Assembly (NCBI GenBank): GCA_947568835.1
Contig: OX387604.1
Coordinates: 20,179,076 to 20,243,075, forward strand
Origin: Protonemura montana
Lineage: Eukaryota; Arthropoda; Insecta; Plecoptera; Nemouridae
DNA length: 64,000 nucleotides
Direction: 5' to 3'
The translations under genes and the position numbers were made by a program. The notes under the pieces were generated by a model. It was not told the origin of the DNA, ran no database searches, and saw only the letters and a program-made list of their open reading frames with translations. Each line of letters opens with the position of its first letter. Positions within the stretch are counted from its first letter, which is position 1. Shown here one piece after another: positions 1-14,645 of this stretch.

Positions 1-3000
1 TAAGTTTGTTATTATTTTCATTAAATTTTATGGGGAGCATGTTAATTGGATTCGCATGTGTAAAGTTGTTGTTTATCTCATTATCCCAGCAAATTGATCT
101 CAATCTGGGGATGAACCGCATGTAAAAGTTTACATTCTAAGGGATTTACGTTAAGTGTTTGAGTAGGTCTCAATATAGGTTGGAAGTTAAAGGACTTTTT
201 GGTTGGTTTTTATCAATGTTAGTTTGAATGGTCAATACACTTCCTTGCTTGGTTAAAAATGGTAGAAGTGGTTATTAACAATTGCACACTACCTACCAAG
301 TGAAGCATCTCATGGGTTTAGAAGTTCCGTGAGTTTTCGTTTCTGATGTCTGAAATTCTCATGCTATTGCACGTGAACAGTGTACTGTAATGTCTTCAGC
401 ATCTGCATAATTCCATGTTTCTAGTGGTTTTTTTACCAGTTAGCCAGAACAACTGAAAATATCAATCCTATAGACAACTGTATGTGGGACTTTGGGTATC
501 TAGGTTAGGTTGTGTGTGTGTGTGTGTTATTCTCGTAATTATTAAACAAAATATTTCATTTTCTGTAGGGTCGAGAGTCCCAACCAAACTCTCCGGGAGG
601 AGGAGACGAATCTAGCAATAATCAAGGGGCTGAAGGGTTTCTCTGTCCTAAGTGCATGACAGCATTCCAATCGCCGGAAGAACTAAAGTCGCACTATGAA
701 GAGCTCCACAATTCCGGTGAATTTATCTGATCAATACTAATCAGATCACAATATAATTTGTATTTTTGAATTCCTTGTGAAATTCTGAGTTAATTTAGGT
801 TGCAGGATGACAAATTTAGTAGACACTTTGGAAACTGAGGTGTGGATTGTTCTTTTAGTCCCTTAAAGCCAAGATAAAATTTGTCAGTCACCATAACAGT
901 CCTTCGTTACGGAATCAACACACCGTTATTAGGAACTCAAAAATTACCGCATACCTGTCTAAGACATTGTCCCATGACTTCAACTGACTCAGAATTTCTC
1001 AAGAAATCCAAAAATACCAATTATGATGCAATCCAAGCAGAATCAATGATGGGATGGTGTAACTAAATTTCACACACTTCCATTTTTATTGTGGCAGTAT
1101 ATATCCTAGAATCGTCTGGTTATCTAACCAAATAGTAGAAATTAGTCCACTGTTGACAAGTAATATTTGCAACTTGACACATTTCTCCATGCTAAATAAA
1201 AATCCTGTAGGCTCAAATGATCGATTGCATTAAATTTAAATTAAATATCCAGCTGAATTCCTTAAAAATAAATGCTGTCAGGAGGTTATGGAATAACAAT
1301 TACTGGTGCATTAAGCTTTTTTTCTAAGCAAAACCAACTGTTGCGCTACTTAGTTTGTACTGAAATACACCTGTAATTGTGCTTATAGACTTTGCGTTTG
1401 TTACAGTGGATGCCACTGAAACTGCTGTCGCAGGCTTTGGCATCCTTCACCAGGAAGCTGGGTTTCATCTTCAGCGACAGGCCCAGGTGCGTTTTAACAT
1501 TTTTCTCCCTCTTTCATTGATAGGTGTTGTTAGTGAACTGTGAGCAGGTATTGCTGCTTGAATTAGGCACATGTTACCCTATAATTTTGCATTATTAATT
1601 TTTAAAATGTGGTGTAAATCATGCATGTGTACTAAATATTGAGAAAGAATCTGGTGCCAGCTCCCCAGCTTGCTTGTGCTCTCTGTTTCTCTGCCGCACA
1701 CCAACATACTAAGCAACTACCAACTATTAGCAATGCTGTCATTGATGCATCACCATTTCTGATAATGGGTCCTCTTGGTCTGGCCTTCAAGAGATAGTAA
1801 ATCAAAGCATACACATTACATATTATACATCTATGACGCGTTTTTTTTCTTTTGGAAACACAAAATTGTAAATTAGTTGTATTCACACTCTAGCTAAGCT
1901 CTGCATCCCCTGCACATGAGGAGTCATGTGATGTTGCTAGGCCAGCAGGTGTCTGTTATAGATAAGGATACTGCTAGTAGAACTAGCTCATAGGGTGGGT
2001 AATGAGAGGATTGGGTAATTTAACCGTGTTGGAAACGCTCTTGCAACAAACACTTTTGTGGTCAGTGACCACTGTCCTGACCACCACTGTCTAGACTCTC
2101 AAGATTTTCCTTTCAACATACTTAAAGGTTTCTTGTCCCTCCACTCTTTCCAACTCGGTGACATTTGCTTTCTGTTTTTGGGTCCCACTCGTACAACTTG
2201 TGCGTTATTTTCATCACATATTAATTACAAAAACCAAAATAAAAAGTAAAATTGCAAGCATCTGCTTCCACAGAATCACAGTAAACGCAATTATTTTTTC
2301 AATATAGGAATTTGGATGTGTTTCCAACTTTAAAAAACTGAAATAACAGTGGTCTACCAGAAACTATATCCAGTTCACTCTTGGTATGCTTTCACAACCT
2401 GTAAACCTTGAGGCTGAGATAATTTGTTTTGGTTTTATCATGAATGTGCTTTGCTTAGTGTAATATAATGTGGCGGAGAGATGAGAGACTGTCAAGGGAA
2501 CGGGTGGCCTGCTAACATCGCGCTAAATACGCTTTTGGGTTTAAATGACTTGTTGGCTGACACACGGTTAGCGATAAAACTCATAATCAACCCCATTGCA
2601 CTTCTAAAAGATGTAGCTATGCAGTGTTTTAACAGGGACGACGCATCTTATTGCTCAACCTTTCCTTTAACCACACTTTAACCCTTGTGGCTGTGGTCAT
2701 GGATGCTTTATATATTAAATCATGATAGAATTAAATCAGAAATAATAATTGTATTCCAAATTCTATGATGATACCTAGTAAAAGCTACCAGAAATATGTC
2801 TGAGACCATCTACCTGAATATGGTACAGATTTGTTTTTACATGATTCAAAACAGTTATTAAATATTTCTTTTGATTTGTCTGTTGACTCACGATTTTTAA
2901 ATTTTGCTTTTTTTAGGGTGGTCAAAACATTAGCCAAGATAAGCTAGCTGCCGAAATCGAAGGTAAGAACCAAATTCTTGCAGTGGTAGGCGAAGGTCAC

Positions 3001-6000
3001 GGTCTATAGTGGGTTATCAAACTTTTCTGCCACCTGACTGGAAAGAAAATTTTCAAAAAAGTGCAATGTTTTTGTTGTTGATCTAAGCTACATTTTTGTA
3101 CAGTTTTTAAGTGGTGCTTGTATTGAAGAATTAGGAGATATTCAGTCATGGCAAATATAACCTGCTATTCTGTTGTATTTGTGTTCAACTATTTTTGGTA
3201 TACTAAGCTATTTGAAATGAATATTAAAAAATTGACAACAGTGTGGTTACTGGTAGCAACCTTTGGCATTCTCTGCTATCTGGTGACACCTCCAGGTGTA
3301 TCAATTGCAGAGATAAACAACTAAATAGTGAAACCTGAGTGGTGGTCTATACTGAGCCACCTGTTTGTGGTATATGCTAGGTCATTACCATATTACCACT
3401 ACTGAGTATGAAAATTTTAAATATTAGCAGTTGGTGTCTGGTTTTAATGCAATGAAAGATAAATATAAGTGTAACAACAAACTGCTCTCTAACATAACAT
3501 TTATCGACATTTAGGGAAACAGAAAGAGTTGCCCAACATATTTTCTTCAATTTTGATTTTTCTAATTATAAGCTGGCCTGGGTCGATTTTTGATGCAGTT
3601 CCTATTAACTAAATATTTTTTCTAAAACAAAAAAAATGTAATACCATGTGGCACCTATCATTCCATCTACAATCATTAATGACCCAGTATCTACCATATG
3701 TTTACCCACCATAGACCATGGGTGGTACATGGCAAGTTTCAGCCACAAATGCTTGCATAATTCTAGAAAAAACATATATTGTTCTAATTACTGTAATGCA
3801 TGTTTAGTACAAATGTTCCTCCATTTACAGCTACTGTGAATGAGGAAACTCGAAAAAACTAAATCCGACTCACTATGTACCACCTTCCCTTACTCTTGTC
3901 TGTGTAAATGGTGTTCAAGGATATAATAATAAAACCGGGTTTTCCGCACAGGAATTACCAATATAGGTGAGCTCCAGAAGAGCTTAATGGATGCCCTAGA
4001 ATCAAAGGCCCAACTACAGCTCGAGAAGGAGTGTATGGAACAGCGCACCGCTCAATTAGCTCGAGTGAATGCTGCAATGAAATCAGTTAACGATGAAGAA
4101 CAAGGAAAAACTGTTGCGCTCAAAGATAGACTGAAAATATTAGAAGATCAGCTTGCCCACCGGTAAGTTTGGATTATTGGGTTGTGATAGGTTTACAGTG
4201 TAAAGCAGTTGATGAGCAAGTAATTTACACTAAGGTCACATGACTATTCGTTGTTTTTTATATGTGGTGACAGCATAAATCATTCTATGACATAAAGGAA
4301 TAAGGTTACTGTAATTTAAAATGTCTTCCCGCAATATTTCCAACACAGTATTGTAAATTTCAATACATTGTCAACACAATTCAGCACCTGTAGGCTACAA
4401 AATTTTCATGGTACAAATTCAATTTACCACAGATATAGTTAACACGCTTATGGAATCCCTGCTCGAAAGAATTCACTGCTATGATTGTGGGCCTCTTTCT
4501 GTAGAGCGTGTTGTAAAATATCACAACTGTAAAACTTAATTACAAAGAAAAATGTTGTGATTATGAGTTGTACCGATGGCGTGTTTCACAGCTTGATTCC
4601 GATGCACTGGTTTAGGGAGAGCATCGATGATGCAGCGGTGCTTCGCCAGGAGTTGGTGCAAGTTCAGCGTGTGATGGATGAAGGAACTCGCGACCTGGAG
4701 CGTCAACGTGACGAGCTTCAAGCAGAGCTGCTAGATCTTAAAGCTCGTTATGAGCATTTGCTCCAGAATCCTGGCGATTTGGAAGTGTAAGTTTTGTATT
4801 GTTTGTTGCACTTGTGAGGCCATCACAGCTTGATCACGTTTTGGGTTTTGTGTCTAGTTTTCTGTGCTTAGTACAGTTTTTTCTGTTGAATCAATCAATC
4901 TTTTGTTCTGTTTAAAAAAGGTTGATTTGTTGCGCATTTTGCTTATCCGGAATTTTCTCATTGGGGGGGGGGGGGGGGGGGGGGGGGGCTTTTTTACCTT
5001 AAACTTTGTACGCCCATAATTAGTTACAAGAACCTGCTCCGTAGCATATTTGTAAATATCTATCCATCTATATCTTAACTCAATCTCAAACGCAGAGCTT
5101 TACATATATATACGAGTTTTACCTATAAAAATGCACAGGGAGAACAAAGTTAGGAAATGATAGTGGAAATGTCAAGAAACAGACCTCATTAAACAGAACT
5201 TAGTTAAAAAGCGCTCTTTTAGGGATTCATTTTGGCAAGTGGAGAAAAAAATAAACTTGTTTGGACCAAGTTTAATCCCTTGACAACAACTCGATTTCTG
5301 TAATTTTTACTTTGAACTTAACTTTAATCTGTTTGGCCAGGAAACGTCTCCGATTATTGGTTTCAAATTTGAAATCACTCGAGGTCTTTCCCATTCAACT
5401 TGTAGACTAGGACTGAACAATTGTAATTGGGTGTGAGTTTAATTGGTTTGTTGGTAGGAAAGTATTCACTGAGTGTTTTTCAAATGCAAAAGAACATAGC
5501 GCCATTGCTCTAAGTTTACCATGCATGTGCAATATCAGTTTTTTAGCCTCAGCTCTTCTTTCTTATAATACAACTCTTAGAGATAACGTGCTTACTGGTT
5601 ATGTGTGTTTATTTTAGAATCCCTGAGCTTCACAAGATAATTAAAAAAGAGGAAGAATCCTCAGTGAAAATGAAGAAGCAGATGCGCAAGTTGGAAGCCC
5701 TCAACATCCAGGAGCGGGAGAAGAATGCTGAGCTTGCATGTGAACTTGCTTTGTTGAAAAGAAACATGGAGGAACTGACAGCCGATTCTAATGTCACAAG
5801 CCAGAAATTATTGGAGGTACAATTGGAAGAGCTTTCTGTTTTACAGAATGCTTTCATTTAATATCTTCTATCTAGGTAATAGAATCAAAGCAAATGGTTT
5901 TCAGTCAACTCCCTGCACTGAAATCTTATTCTGTGAAATGCTGCATTTTGAAATGTGCAATCCATTTGACCTCGACCTGACTTTTGTTGGCTGTGCAAGT

Positions 6001-9000
6001 TGACTTAAATATCTGATTTATTGCACTTAACTTGGATATTAAGGAATAAAAACAGATATAGTTGCTACTTTCGGAAAGTCAGTCAGTTTTGAGAGTGCAT
6101 TAAAAAGATTTGAGTAACTATACTGATAGGTGTAGTCAAAGTCAAAATATCCATTGTTCCATTGCTGTTCTGCTTTACATTAAAAGAACAGACAAACTTC
6201 AAATACAGTTTTCTTGAACCACATCGCCATATTTATTGTTGCTTTTGAAATGGATTTAAATGAATTATTTTGACTACAAGAAAGTAAAATGTACAGTGAA
6301 AAGCCAACAAATGCATGTATAAATAAATATATTTAAATATCTGGGTTTTGAACCCTTGTCACTTCTATAAAGATTTCCCTCGAGTTTTGCCACCTGCGCT
6401 AATAATTTGTTCAACGATAATTGCATTTCTTTATCTCCACAGACACAATATCTATTGCAATTATTGGAATGTGAGGAACAAAGTTTCTCAGCATTTATGT
6501 CTAGGTTTATAGGCAGATTTTTTTAACTATGCCAATTTGTCTTTTAGGCACAACAACAAGTGCAAGCACTTAATATAGAAGCAGCTGTCACTAAGAATAA
6601 TCTTGATGAAAAGCATTCAGAAGCAGAGAGTCTGTCGCGAGAACTGCATAATTCAAAAAACCAGCTCGAGAGCCTGGTGTCAAAGATGGAGGTGCTTACC
6701 CTAGCTCAGACGCACACTGCTAGTCTTATGCAGGACAAGTAAGACATCATTTATACTCTTACCTGATTCTAGGGAACTATAGTGAAGCATATCTCCATCG
6801 ATAATAGTTTGGACACTTATCATTGTTTCAATATCACCAAACTCGTTGTTTTAATAATATTCAAGTAAAAAACGCCCACCAGAACACGAAATAATCCAAA
6901 ATTAATTTGTGCTGTCCTCGTTGCAGTGGTGCAAGCAATAAGATGTTAAAGGTAGTTCCTGCCATTTTACAACATTTTTAAACTCTAGAACCATATTTTC
7001 TTTGCTTGGAAGGACTGGATTTTACTCATTTCTATTGTGATGATTATAATGATCAGTAAACAGATAAAAGTAATCTTGTTTATTAAACCAATTGTAAATC
7101 AATATTGAGAGGATCCTTGCTCTGCACTTTAAATTGATGGCGTGTCATGGCACCACCCAGTGTCACCTGGGCAAATGCTCTGCACCTTAGGGTACGTCAT
7201 ACCAACATTTAGGTCGGCAATAGTGGAGACGATTTTGCCAAGCCTAGTTTTGTCAAAGTTTAAAATGGTCAGCTGCGATGTACACAAGTCAAACTGTGAT
7301 GAGTTAGGTTAGGTTGACTAGCTAATCATTAAGAATACTGAGCTCATACAAAGGGTCTGAAAAACCCAACATTTTGAATTTTTCGCATGACATTGTGGTT
7401 TTTTCATTGTTTGCCTACTGGCAATCATTCTGATAGCTTGGTCTTCTTTGGCCTCTCCTGGGAGCCCACATGAGTAATGGTAATGGGGCACTTACTGTGA
7501 GTGTAATATACATCGTTTCAGGGACGAGCGCTTGGCTAAGGTCACCAATGAACTGAAAAGACATGCGACTGAGGGTGCGGGAGCTGCAAAAGCTGCAGTT
7601 CAGCAACTTGCCGAAGAAAATGTGAGTGTTTCATGGGCTCTTGCTTTGTCAAGGTAAATGGATCAAGCAAGTGTATCATTGAATTGAATGATTTGTGGTT
7701 ACAGGAAGCTCGTTTTCGTGAACTCCAAAATGCTAATTTGAAACTCAAGGTAGATTGCAAGGCAGCAGAGGATGCACAGGAGAATGTAAAGAAAGAATTG
7801 GAATCGAAAAGCTCATTGGTTTTTGAGTTAGAAAAAGATTTGGAAGCTAGCTCTGCTAGAATGACATCATATCAAACAGAGTTAAGTGCAGGGAAAAAAC
7901 AGCTTAAATCTGCAGAAAAGTCTCTAAACGCTGAAGTTGAGAAAGTTTCGGGGCTGAAAGATAGGCTTGCAGAGATTCAAATTTCTTATCAGCTGTTAGT
8001 TGACGAGCTGGCTGAGAAGTCCAAACTTTTACAGACCACTCAGGATGACTTGAATGATTTGAAAGATGAACACAGAGGATTGCAAGCGGAAAAGCTGGAG
8101 CTAGACGTGACTAGGGCGTCGTTGGAAACCGTGATATTTTCAATGGAAAAGAAAGATGCAGATAATCAGGATTATATGCAAGATTTGCGAGATGAGCTTA
8201 TGAACCTCGGGACCAATTATGATATCCGTGGCACGCACATTAATATGACTGAACTGGAACTGGAAAAGGTGCAGGGGCAGTTGGCAGCAGAGATTGCTGA
8301 TAAAGAAGTTGTTGTGGGTGAGCGGGATGCGGCTCTCCATCGATTAGTCATCGCAGATGCCTTGATTGATGAAATGACCAAATTTAATGAGACTAAAATG
8401 AAGAATATTGATTCGCTAAAAGCGCAGCTGGCCACTTTTGAGTCCAGTGCCGCAGCCGAACTGGAAAGTATTAAGAAGTCGATGGTGAGCACAAAATGCA
8501 CAATTATTCTGTTTAATAACTAGCATTTCCATAGGAGACAAGCTAACAAAGCTGAACAATTGAAAGCAATCCTGGAGACCTGTGCAAAGATTTTTTATTC
8601 ATTTGTATTTTGAAAAATCCAGGTGTTCAGTAAAATTTTGTGAAGCTACAGTGGTTTGAATCACAAGGCGATTTAACACGGCCAGCCTGTGTAGGAGTGG
8701 TGCTTAACTCATGAAGGTGCTTGTAGTTGCAAGACAAAGAATATTCCAAAATAATTCTTAAATCCCTATGACCTCATCCCCAGACCCTTTATGGTGTAAA
8801 CTACAGAATGCAACAAACATTTAAAAAGTTAATGAGGGTTACTAACCATTCTCTGCCAGAAATTGAACATCTTATCTCTTCGCTGTCGCTTGTCAAAAGG
8901 GATTTTAACATCGGCATTAATGTCTGGTTTTTTTTCCTATAGGTTGACACTACTGAAAGAAACAATAAAGCGTTGGAAGATTTGAAAACTTCCTACAATT

Positions 9001-10981
9001 CAAAGACTGAGGAATTGCATAGTATGCAGCTTGCACTGGATGAGGTGTCTGGTGAAAAGTTGGGTTAGTCTCATTTTCTTAGTAAACCCCTGGATAAATC
9101 CCTGAATTTCACTTGTTTAAAGTTGCTTATCTGTATAGTCATTCTTTGTCCTAAGTCTTTGTCAATTTTTGATCCGTAGTTTTAGAAGCGCACCTTCTTA
9201 CCAGTCAGACGGAGCAGAAGACGTTGATGGAGAAATACTATACTAGTAACAGCGAAAATGAGGCTCAGCGTCGAAGCCTTGACGAGTTTCGGCGACGATG
9301 TGAAGACAGCCAATCCGGACTTCACGAATTGGGTCGAGAGAACCAGATTCTCCGGGTGAGACAAAATTTTGACAGCACCTAGGAAATCTTGGTGGTGATT
9401 GCAATTAATGATTACTTGTGTTTTGTTTCATCTTTTCATTTATTGCTTTACGGTATGATATTTTGGTGCTTGGTTATTGAAAAATTTGAAATCCTAGAAA
9501 CTATTCAAGCTAGGACATGGTTATAGTTTTTTGTTTTTCATAATCTGCTGCACACCATTTTTTCTATTCATTCTTTACCATGGAAAACTCTGAAGAATAA
9601 GTAGTCTACCCACAATGCACATATCTAATCGCTAGTGCTATCACAGCGACCCGGCAATGTTAACGTCATGGGCTAATGTGAGTGTCACATATGGCGCTAT
9701 ACAAAGAAGGCTTTGGCTCATCTGTCACTTGTTTTTTCAGTAGTCTATTTCAAGTCACATTAAAGTCGCCATTCATCATGGCTCTATTCAGTCACAATGC
9801 TAGTTAAAATAATGCCCTGTGATTGGTTGACTTAAGCACTGGACACAATGTGTTGGATTTTCCAACATAGTAAAATGCTATGCGGATTGTGCCGGTTGTG
9901 AGCAGTCCATATGATCAAGTTTTAAGATGCGCCATGCTTGTGCTTATTGCTATTTCAACCTGACATGACCCAGTCCAGTGTTGCTTAGCCAGTGATGAAA
10001 TGAGAACTGGTGTTTGGTCACCAGATTGGTACCAAACCATGAAGCTTTCTCATCATTTTCTTTGAATCCTTTTCTTTGCTCATCATAAGTGAGGGAATAT
10101 CAGAAACTAATTTAAGCTCCTTGAAGAGATTTTGTGTAACCAATTATTTGCTTAGCAAAGCTAAGAAAAATCTGTTCTAAAAAGCACTTTCGTCCTTTTT
10201 GTCTGTGTGTGCCTTAGTGTGTTTGTGCTCAACTGGCTAAACAGCTGCTCCAATTGGGATGCAATTTTCAGGGTGTCTTCTCGCGTTCTGGAAAAAAGTC
10301 TAAAACATTTTAAAGTGATCAAAATGAACAAAACTACACTTTTGTGTCAAGAGTGTCATACACATTTAAGAAATCCCATAAATTATTTCACATTCATAAA
10401 CCATGAGTTCAACCATATTTTCAATCTTATTTCTCCATATTTATAAAGTGTACTGAAATAAAGTACCTTTTCTCTTCCCTGATATTTTTTGTGAAATTCC
10501 TGTATTTGACTTTTAACGCTATACATTTTCATTGAATAAACTTGCATTTAAATGTCCCAAACATTTATAAAAAGATCTTACCAGATCTGATCTTAATCAG
10601 ACTTGTTTGACTTTTCGTTAACCACCAAAAAATGGGGCCGCTCATTCACAACACAGAACTTCGCTCCAAGTGTATCCAAAAATAGGTTTTCTTAACAACC
10701 GAATCACGACACCTTACACCCTGGTAAAATCTCTAACATGATGTTTCCTTATCCAGATGGAACTGGAAAAGCTGTTGGGACGCAAATGGACCGAGGATTC
10801 AGACGTGGCTAGTTGTCATCTCTGCCAGAAAGAGTTTTCGTTGCTTGTACGCAGGCATCATTGCAGAAACTGCGGACAAATCTTCTGCAACGAGTGCAGC
10901 GCGAAGTGTGCAGCCGTAGCAAACAATAAGAAACCTGTGCGCGTTTGCGACGGGTGTTACAACGAGCTGGCGTCGATGTAG
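1..10981 (+). CDS. EEA1: EEA1-like early endosome tether (5' partial)
   Basis: Long coiled-coil endosome-tethering protein: in the known family the N-terminal C2H2 finger binds Rab5 and the C-terminal FYVE finger binds PI3P. Visible exons: 569-716, 1407-1486, 2917-2962, 3952-4162, 4616-4786, 5618-5816, 6548-6738, 7522-7621, 7705-8484, 8943-9063, 9180-9355 and 10757-10981. All have GT/AG borders and join in one frame to 815 residues plus stop. The first exon carries a C-x2-C-x12-H-x4-H finger (GFLCPKCMTAF...HYEELH). The middle is heptad-rich, K/E/L-rich coiled coil. The last exon has the FYVE signatures WTED, RRHHCRNCG and RVCDGCY. The window opens with taagt, which would fit a donor whose exon ends just upstream, so only the extreme N-terminus is missing (inference). 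The coiled coil is much shorter than in the human protein (about 1,400 aa). Rabenosyn and other FYVE proteins lack this finger/coil/FYVE order, so the assignment is firm. Confidence 0.93.
510..528. repeat. (TG)n microsatellite in EEA1 intron
   Basis: A short TG dinucleotide run lies about 40 bases upstream of the acceptor of the zinc-finger exon, within the polypyrimidine-side region of that intron. Confidence 0.8.
4963..4988. repeat. Poly-G tract, 26 bases
   Basis: Uninterrupted G run inside the EEA1 intron 4787-5617, on the coding strand. It is one of eleven G or C homopolymers of 11 bases or more in this window. Its exact length may be affected by sequencing error. Confidence 0.8.
9960..10030 (-). 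mobile_element. Diverged 5S-like SINE head fragment
   Basis: On the minus strand this stretch reads like the 5S-rRNA-like head seen at 21899, 22455, 24062 and 61140: ACCAGTTCTCA, then a variant of the core GGCTAAGCAACACTG, then a GTCA block. No SINE body or tail is evident beside it. It lies in the last EEA1 intron and looks like an old truncated copy. Confidence 0.5.
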
Positions 10982-12646
10982 TTAGTCAAAATATGAGGAT
11001 GTGAGAGAGTTGTGATCAGCTCTTTTCCTCTCTGACTCCTCGTTTTTTTTTTTAGTATAATTAAACATATGGAAGTTGCTCAAATTCCATAAGTCACCTG
11101 AATATTGTTGTTGCCAACTATGGAAGCAATGGCTTTACGGATCCAAATGCAACAAGCCATGCCAAAGGCGCTTGCAGCTGACCCCTTGTATTCCAGCTTT
11201 AGAATAGTTTTTTCGACACCCTTGATCAAAATATCCCCATCACTGAACTCTTGGGAATTGTCTGAGATAATCAAAACCCCAGTAAATAAGTTATATTTGT
11301 GATTAAATCCTCATATTTGTTCAACGGTGACGTTACCAGTTGTTTGTCTCTTGAGATGTTTTTTTTGTTGTGTTGTGATTAAAGTTAAAAATATTTGGGC
11401 ACCTACATTTTTATTAGTATCTTGAATGTTTAAATTTTATTCTTGATTTCATAAGCATTTCACGATGCATATATGTCTTGTATTTGGATTCTAGATGGAT
11501 CTGGAAATGTGATGAGTTCTTATTCCTAAGAAGAAACAGCATGAGTGGTAACATCTTTATTTTGGTTCAGGTTGCCATCATTTTGAAATCAAGTAGGAAA
11601 GTCACTTTTATTAAGTACACTCTTGGGACACTACGCTAGATGGAATACAGTATAGAGAAGAAGTGTGTACGGACACTTGATGTGTCACATACTTTTGGTG
11701 GGCCTAAAACTCTATCTTATAAAACCTTGCCAGTAGCTGCCTTGCTCACAGCTGCCGTGCTTGCTTGTTCACAAAATGGTTCTCTCTGCATTGTCGCTTT
11801 ATGAGACACTTTCTTTTCCAATATTGAAAAAAAATCTTCTAACTATTCTTTCTTTTCTGCATATTAATTGTAAACTGCCAATCCAGATAGTCATTCGACC
11901 CAAGTCACAACCTTTTAATTGCTAACTCGGTCAAGCAAGCGAGCAATAAACAGAGATAAGTTATTTATCGATGCCGATTACTGTGGTGGAGGGGAAAATG
12001 TTAACTCAGTTAGCCAAGAAAAGGAACCCATGATCTCAAGGGAGATGCAGATTTGCTGCCATTGTGACACAACGATACGCATATGAACGTAATCTGTATT
12101 TTAAGTAAGACCCCACTGAAAAGGCTTGTTATTTTAGGCTGTACTGAAATAATAGCACTATAGCAAAGAAATTTAGGGCACTATAGAATTTGACCTTCAA
12201 TATGTCTGTGCAGGATGGTGCACAAATGGTCCAACAAAACTATGCAAATTCATGAAAAAATCCAGTTTTGCCTGATCATTTCAAACGCCCGTGGTGCGAA
12301 CGGATTGATTGTTTTTTCCCAGTGCATATGCGTAATTTACAGGCCATTCTTTACTTTTAGCCTGGTCTTTCAATTATTGCATCTGGAGTAATTCTAAAAC
12401 TTACTTTAAAAAATGTTAAAAAAATTGGATTTAAAATAAATGTAGATGCACTAATTGGATGACCATTTTTTGCACCCAAACTTGCCACAGGCTTAAAATT
12501 TATCTCATTGTATTTAGTAGATCACATTTGGTACTATGTTCCACATTTGCATTGCTGTAGTGCCAATATTACTCAAGTAGAAAAAGGTTAAAAAATATAT
12601 ATATTTATAAAATTTGTTTGTAGGTCCTTAGGCACCTAGCGCCAGG

Positions 12647-12664
12647 CCCCCCCCCCCCCCCCCC
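12647..12664. repeat. Poly-C tract, 18 bases
   Basis: Uninterrupted C run followed by ACCCCC, in the gap downstream of EEA1. Confidence 0.8.
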
Positions 12665-13445
12665 ACCCCCCTCGACTATATTCCAACTAACATACTCGGA
12701 ACTCAGAAATTTTTCTAGTGGACTGTTTTCCGAGTCCAAGAGTGTTTATGTGACAAAAGGGCAAAGATTGTAAAACATCTTCATTTAATATTTCTGAGTT
12801 GTTTAATTGGGACCTCTACTGTGTTCACTTCTTGAGCTGCTATGACTGACCCATGGCAGGATATGCATTTAGTTGTGTATGTCACTCCACATTTCTCCAA
12901 TAGTAATGTAGAAATTATATAATTTTTTGCTATTTCTTATATTAAGCCATACATGTGTGGATGTGTTGTGCTTCCTTTTTTTTTTTGGCAACAGTTAAAG
13001 ATATTGTATAGTTTTTTAGTTCCTACCATATGTCCTCGAAATCAAAATAGAGCATTGTCGATGCGCACAACTTTGTTTGCAATACCATGGCAACTTAGAC
13101 AGTGGTTGGTATTAAGATTGGTTTGGTGCATATCCTGCTTTTATGTGCAAGGATGCACTTGGTAAACACAACATTGTGCGTGGTAATTGTTGACCATACA
13201 GTTTAACTAGCGTATGGCCTTTTACAGTGGTGCTGTTGTGTTGCTTTGCTCAGTAGTAACTCATGTTGGGCCATCTGAGAAAGTTCATAAGACTGGCTAA
13301 TTTATATCTTTCATTGAACTAAGCTAGGAGTGTACTCTTGCATTATTGCTGGTTAAGTTTGTGTAGTTACCCAATGACTGAGAACTGAAAAGGCTCATTC
13401 TGTGTGGTAGGCAGAACTAAGATGATCAGATGGTAATAAGCCATG

Positions 13446-13569
13446 GGTAGGGATCATACAACTTTTTCGTTAGAGATCAGGAATTTTATCTCGGCAGATA
13501 TACATTAACCCCGGGAGTTACCGAGATAACGTTCGCGATCTCTAAGGAAAAGGTTACATGATCGATACC
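13446..13569. repeat. Foldback element with ~43-bp inverted arms
   Basis: The left arm 13452-13494 and the reverse complement of the right arm 13521-13563 match along their whole length with scattered mismatches. Shared blocks are GATCAT, TTAGAGATC and TTATCTCGG. They are separated by a 26-base spacer containing CCCCGGG, and the match extends weakly a few bases outward (GGTA). It could be a small MITE-like element or a structured transcript. No target-site duplication is obvious. Confidence 0.65.
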
Positions 13570-14645
13570 ATTGTATTTTTAGCAGAAGATTTATTGATGC
13601 ATTCCAAAAATTAAACTTTTTTTCTTTAAATACCAAATATTTTGTATACAATGACACAATCTAGTCAGTGCTATGCTCAACTGCTGTCATCATTCTTTCG
13701 ATTTAAAATTTGAATTTTATTGTTTTAAAACTTGGTTCTTGTTGCCCAGAAATTAGCACTCAGATGACCTGACAAACGTCTACAGGCTATATAAATATTT
13801 TTTTACCTAAGTAAATAAGAGTATCTAATAATTGAAATAAATATTAATTGACGTTTATCTAAGCTGAAATATTACTTTGTTAAACTAATAAATTTGTCAA
13901 TGCATTTATTTAGTCTATATCTTTTTAACGGACATTTTAGGTAGTACCTTGCCTACAGGAATTCCATTACCTGACATGCCGACTCCGACATTCAATCGAG
14001 TTCATCGAGGCGCCATTGGAAAAACGACACATTTAGTCCCTGCCCATAGGCATAGATGCAAGAACGTATTTCTTGGGTCTAAGTCTCCACTTTCAGTCAA
14101 TTTTTGTAATAATCAACAGGGAAGATGGACCCCAAATTGAAATGCTTGAAATTTAATTTGAATCTAGATTGTTAGAAAAAAGTTTCCAAGTGAGAAAAAG
14201 GAGCGACCAGAAAACTGATACACACTAGAAGAATGAAAGGGGCAAAAGCGCAAAATTCTCCTCTTCATGCCACTTCTTAAGTAAATGTTCACATGATAAA
14301 TTAGAGGATAGGTACTTGCCTAACCAATCGGATGGCAGGTTGGTTCCCGGTTCTATTGAGGCCATAAGGTTGACGTTCCTTTGCTTTGGCCCACTCACGG
14401 TCTTTTTCCGTGCTCTTGAGTTGACTTAGAGTTGACGGTTAAGTCACACCCTCTAAATCTTTCCTCGAAATCTTCCTCTACCGCATATCCCAATTAACTT
14501 CATTACGCAAACGGAAGCTGGGATAGAAAAAAAGGTAAGTCAATGTCAATCTCATCTTGGCCGACGATAACTGACGATACAGGCCACGAATGCTAGAATA
14601 TTGAACCAAGAAAGCAATAAAATGCAATCGGTGATAAAATATCTC

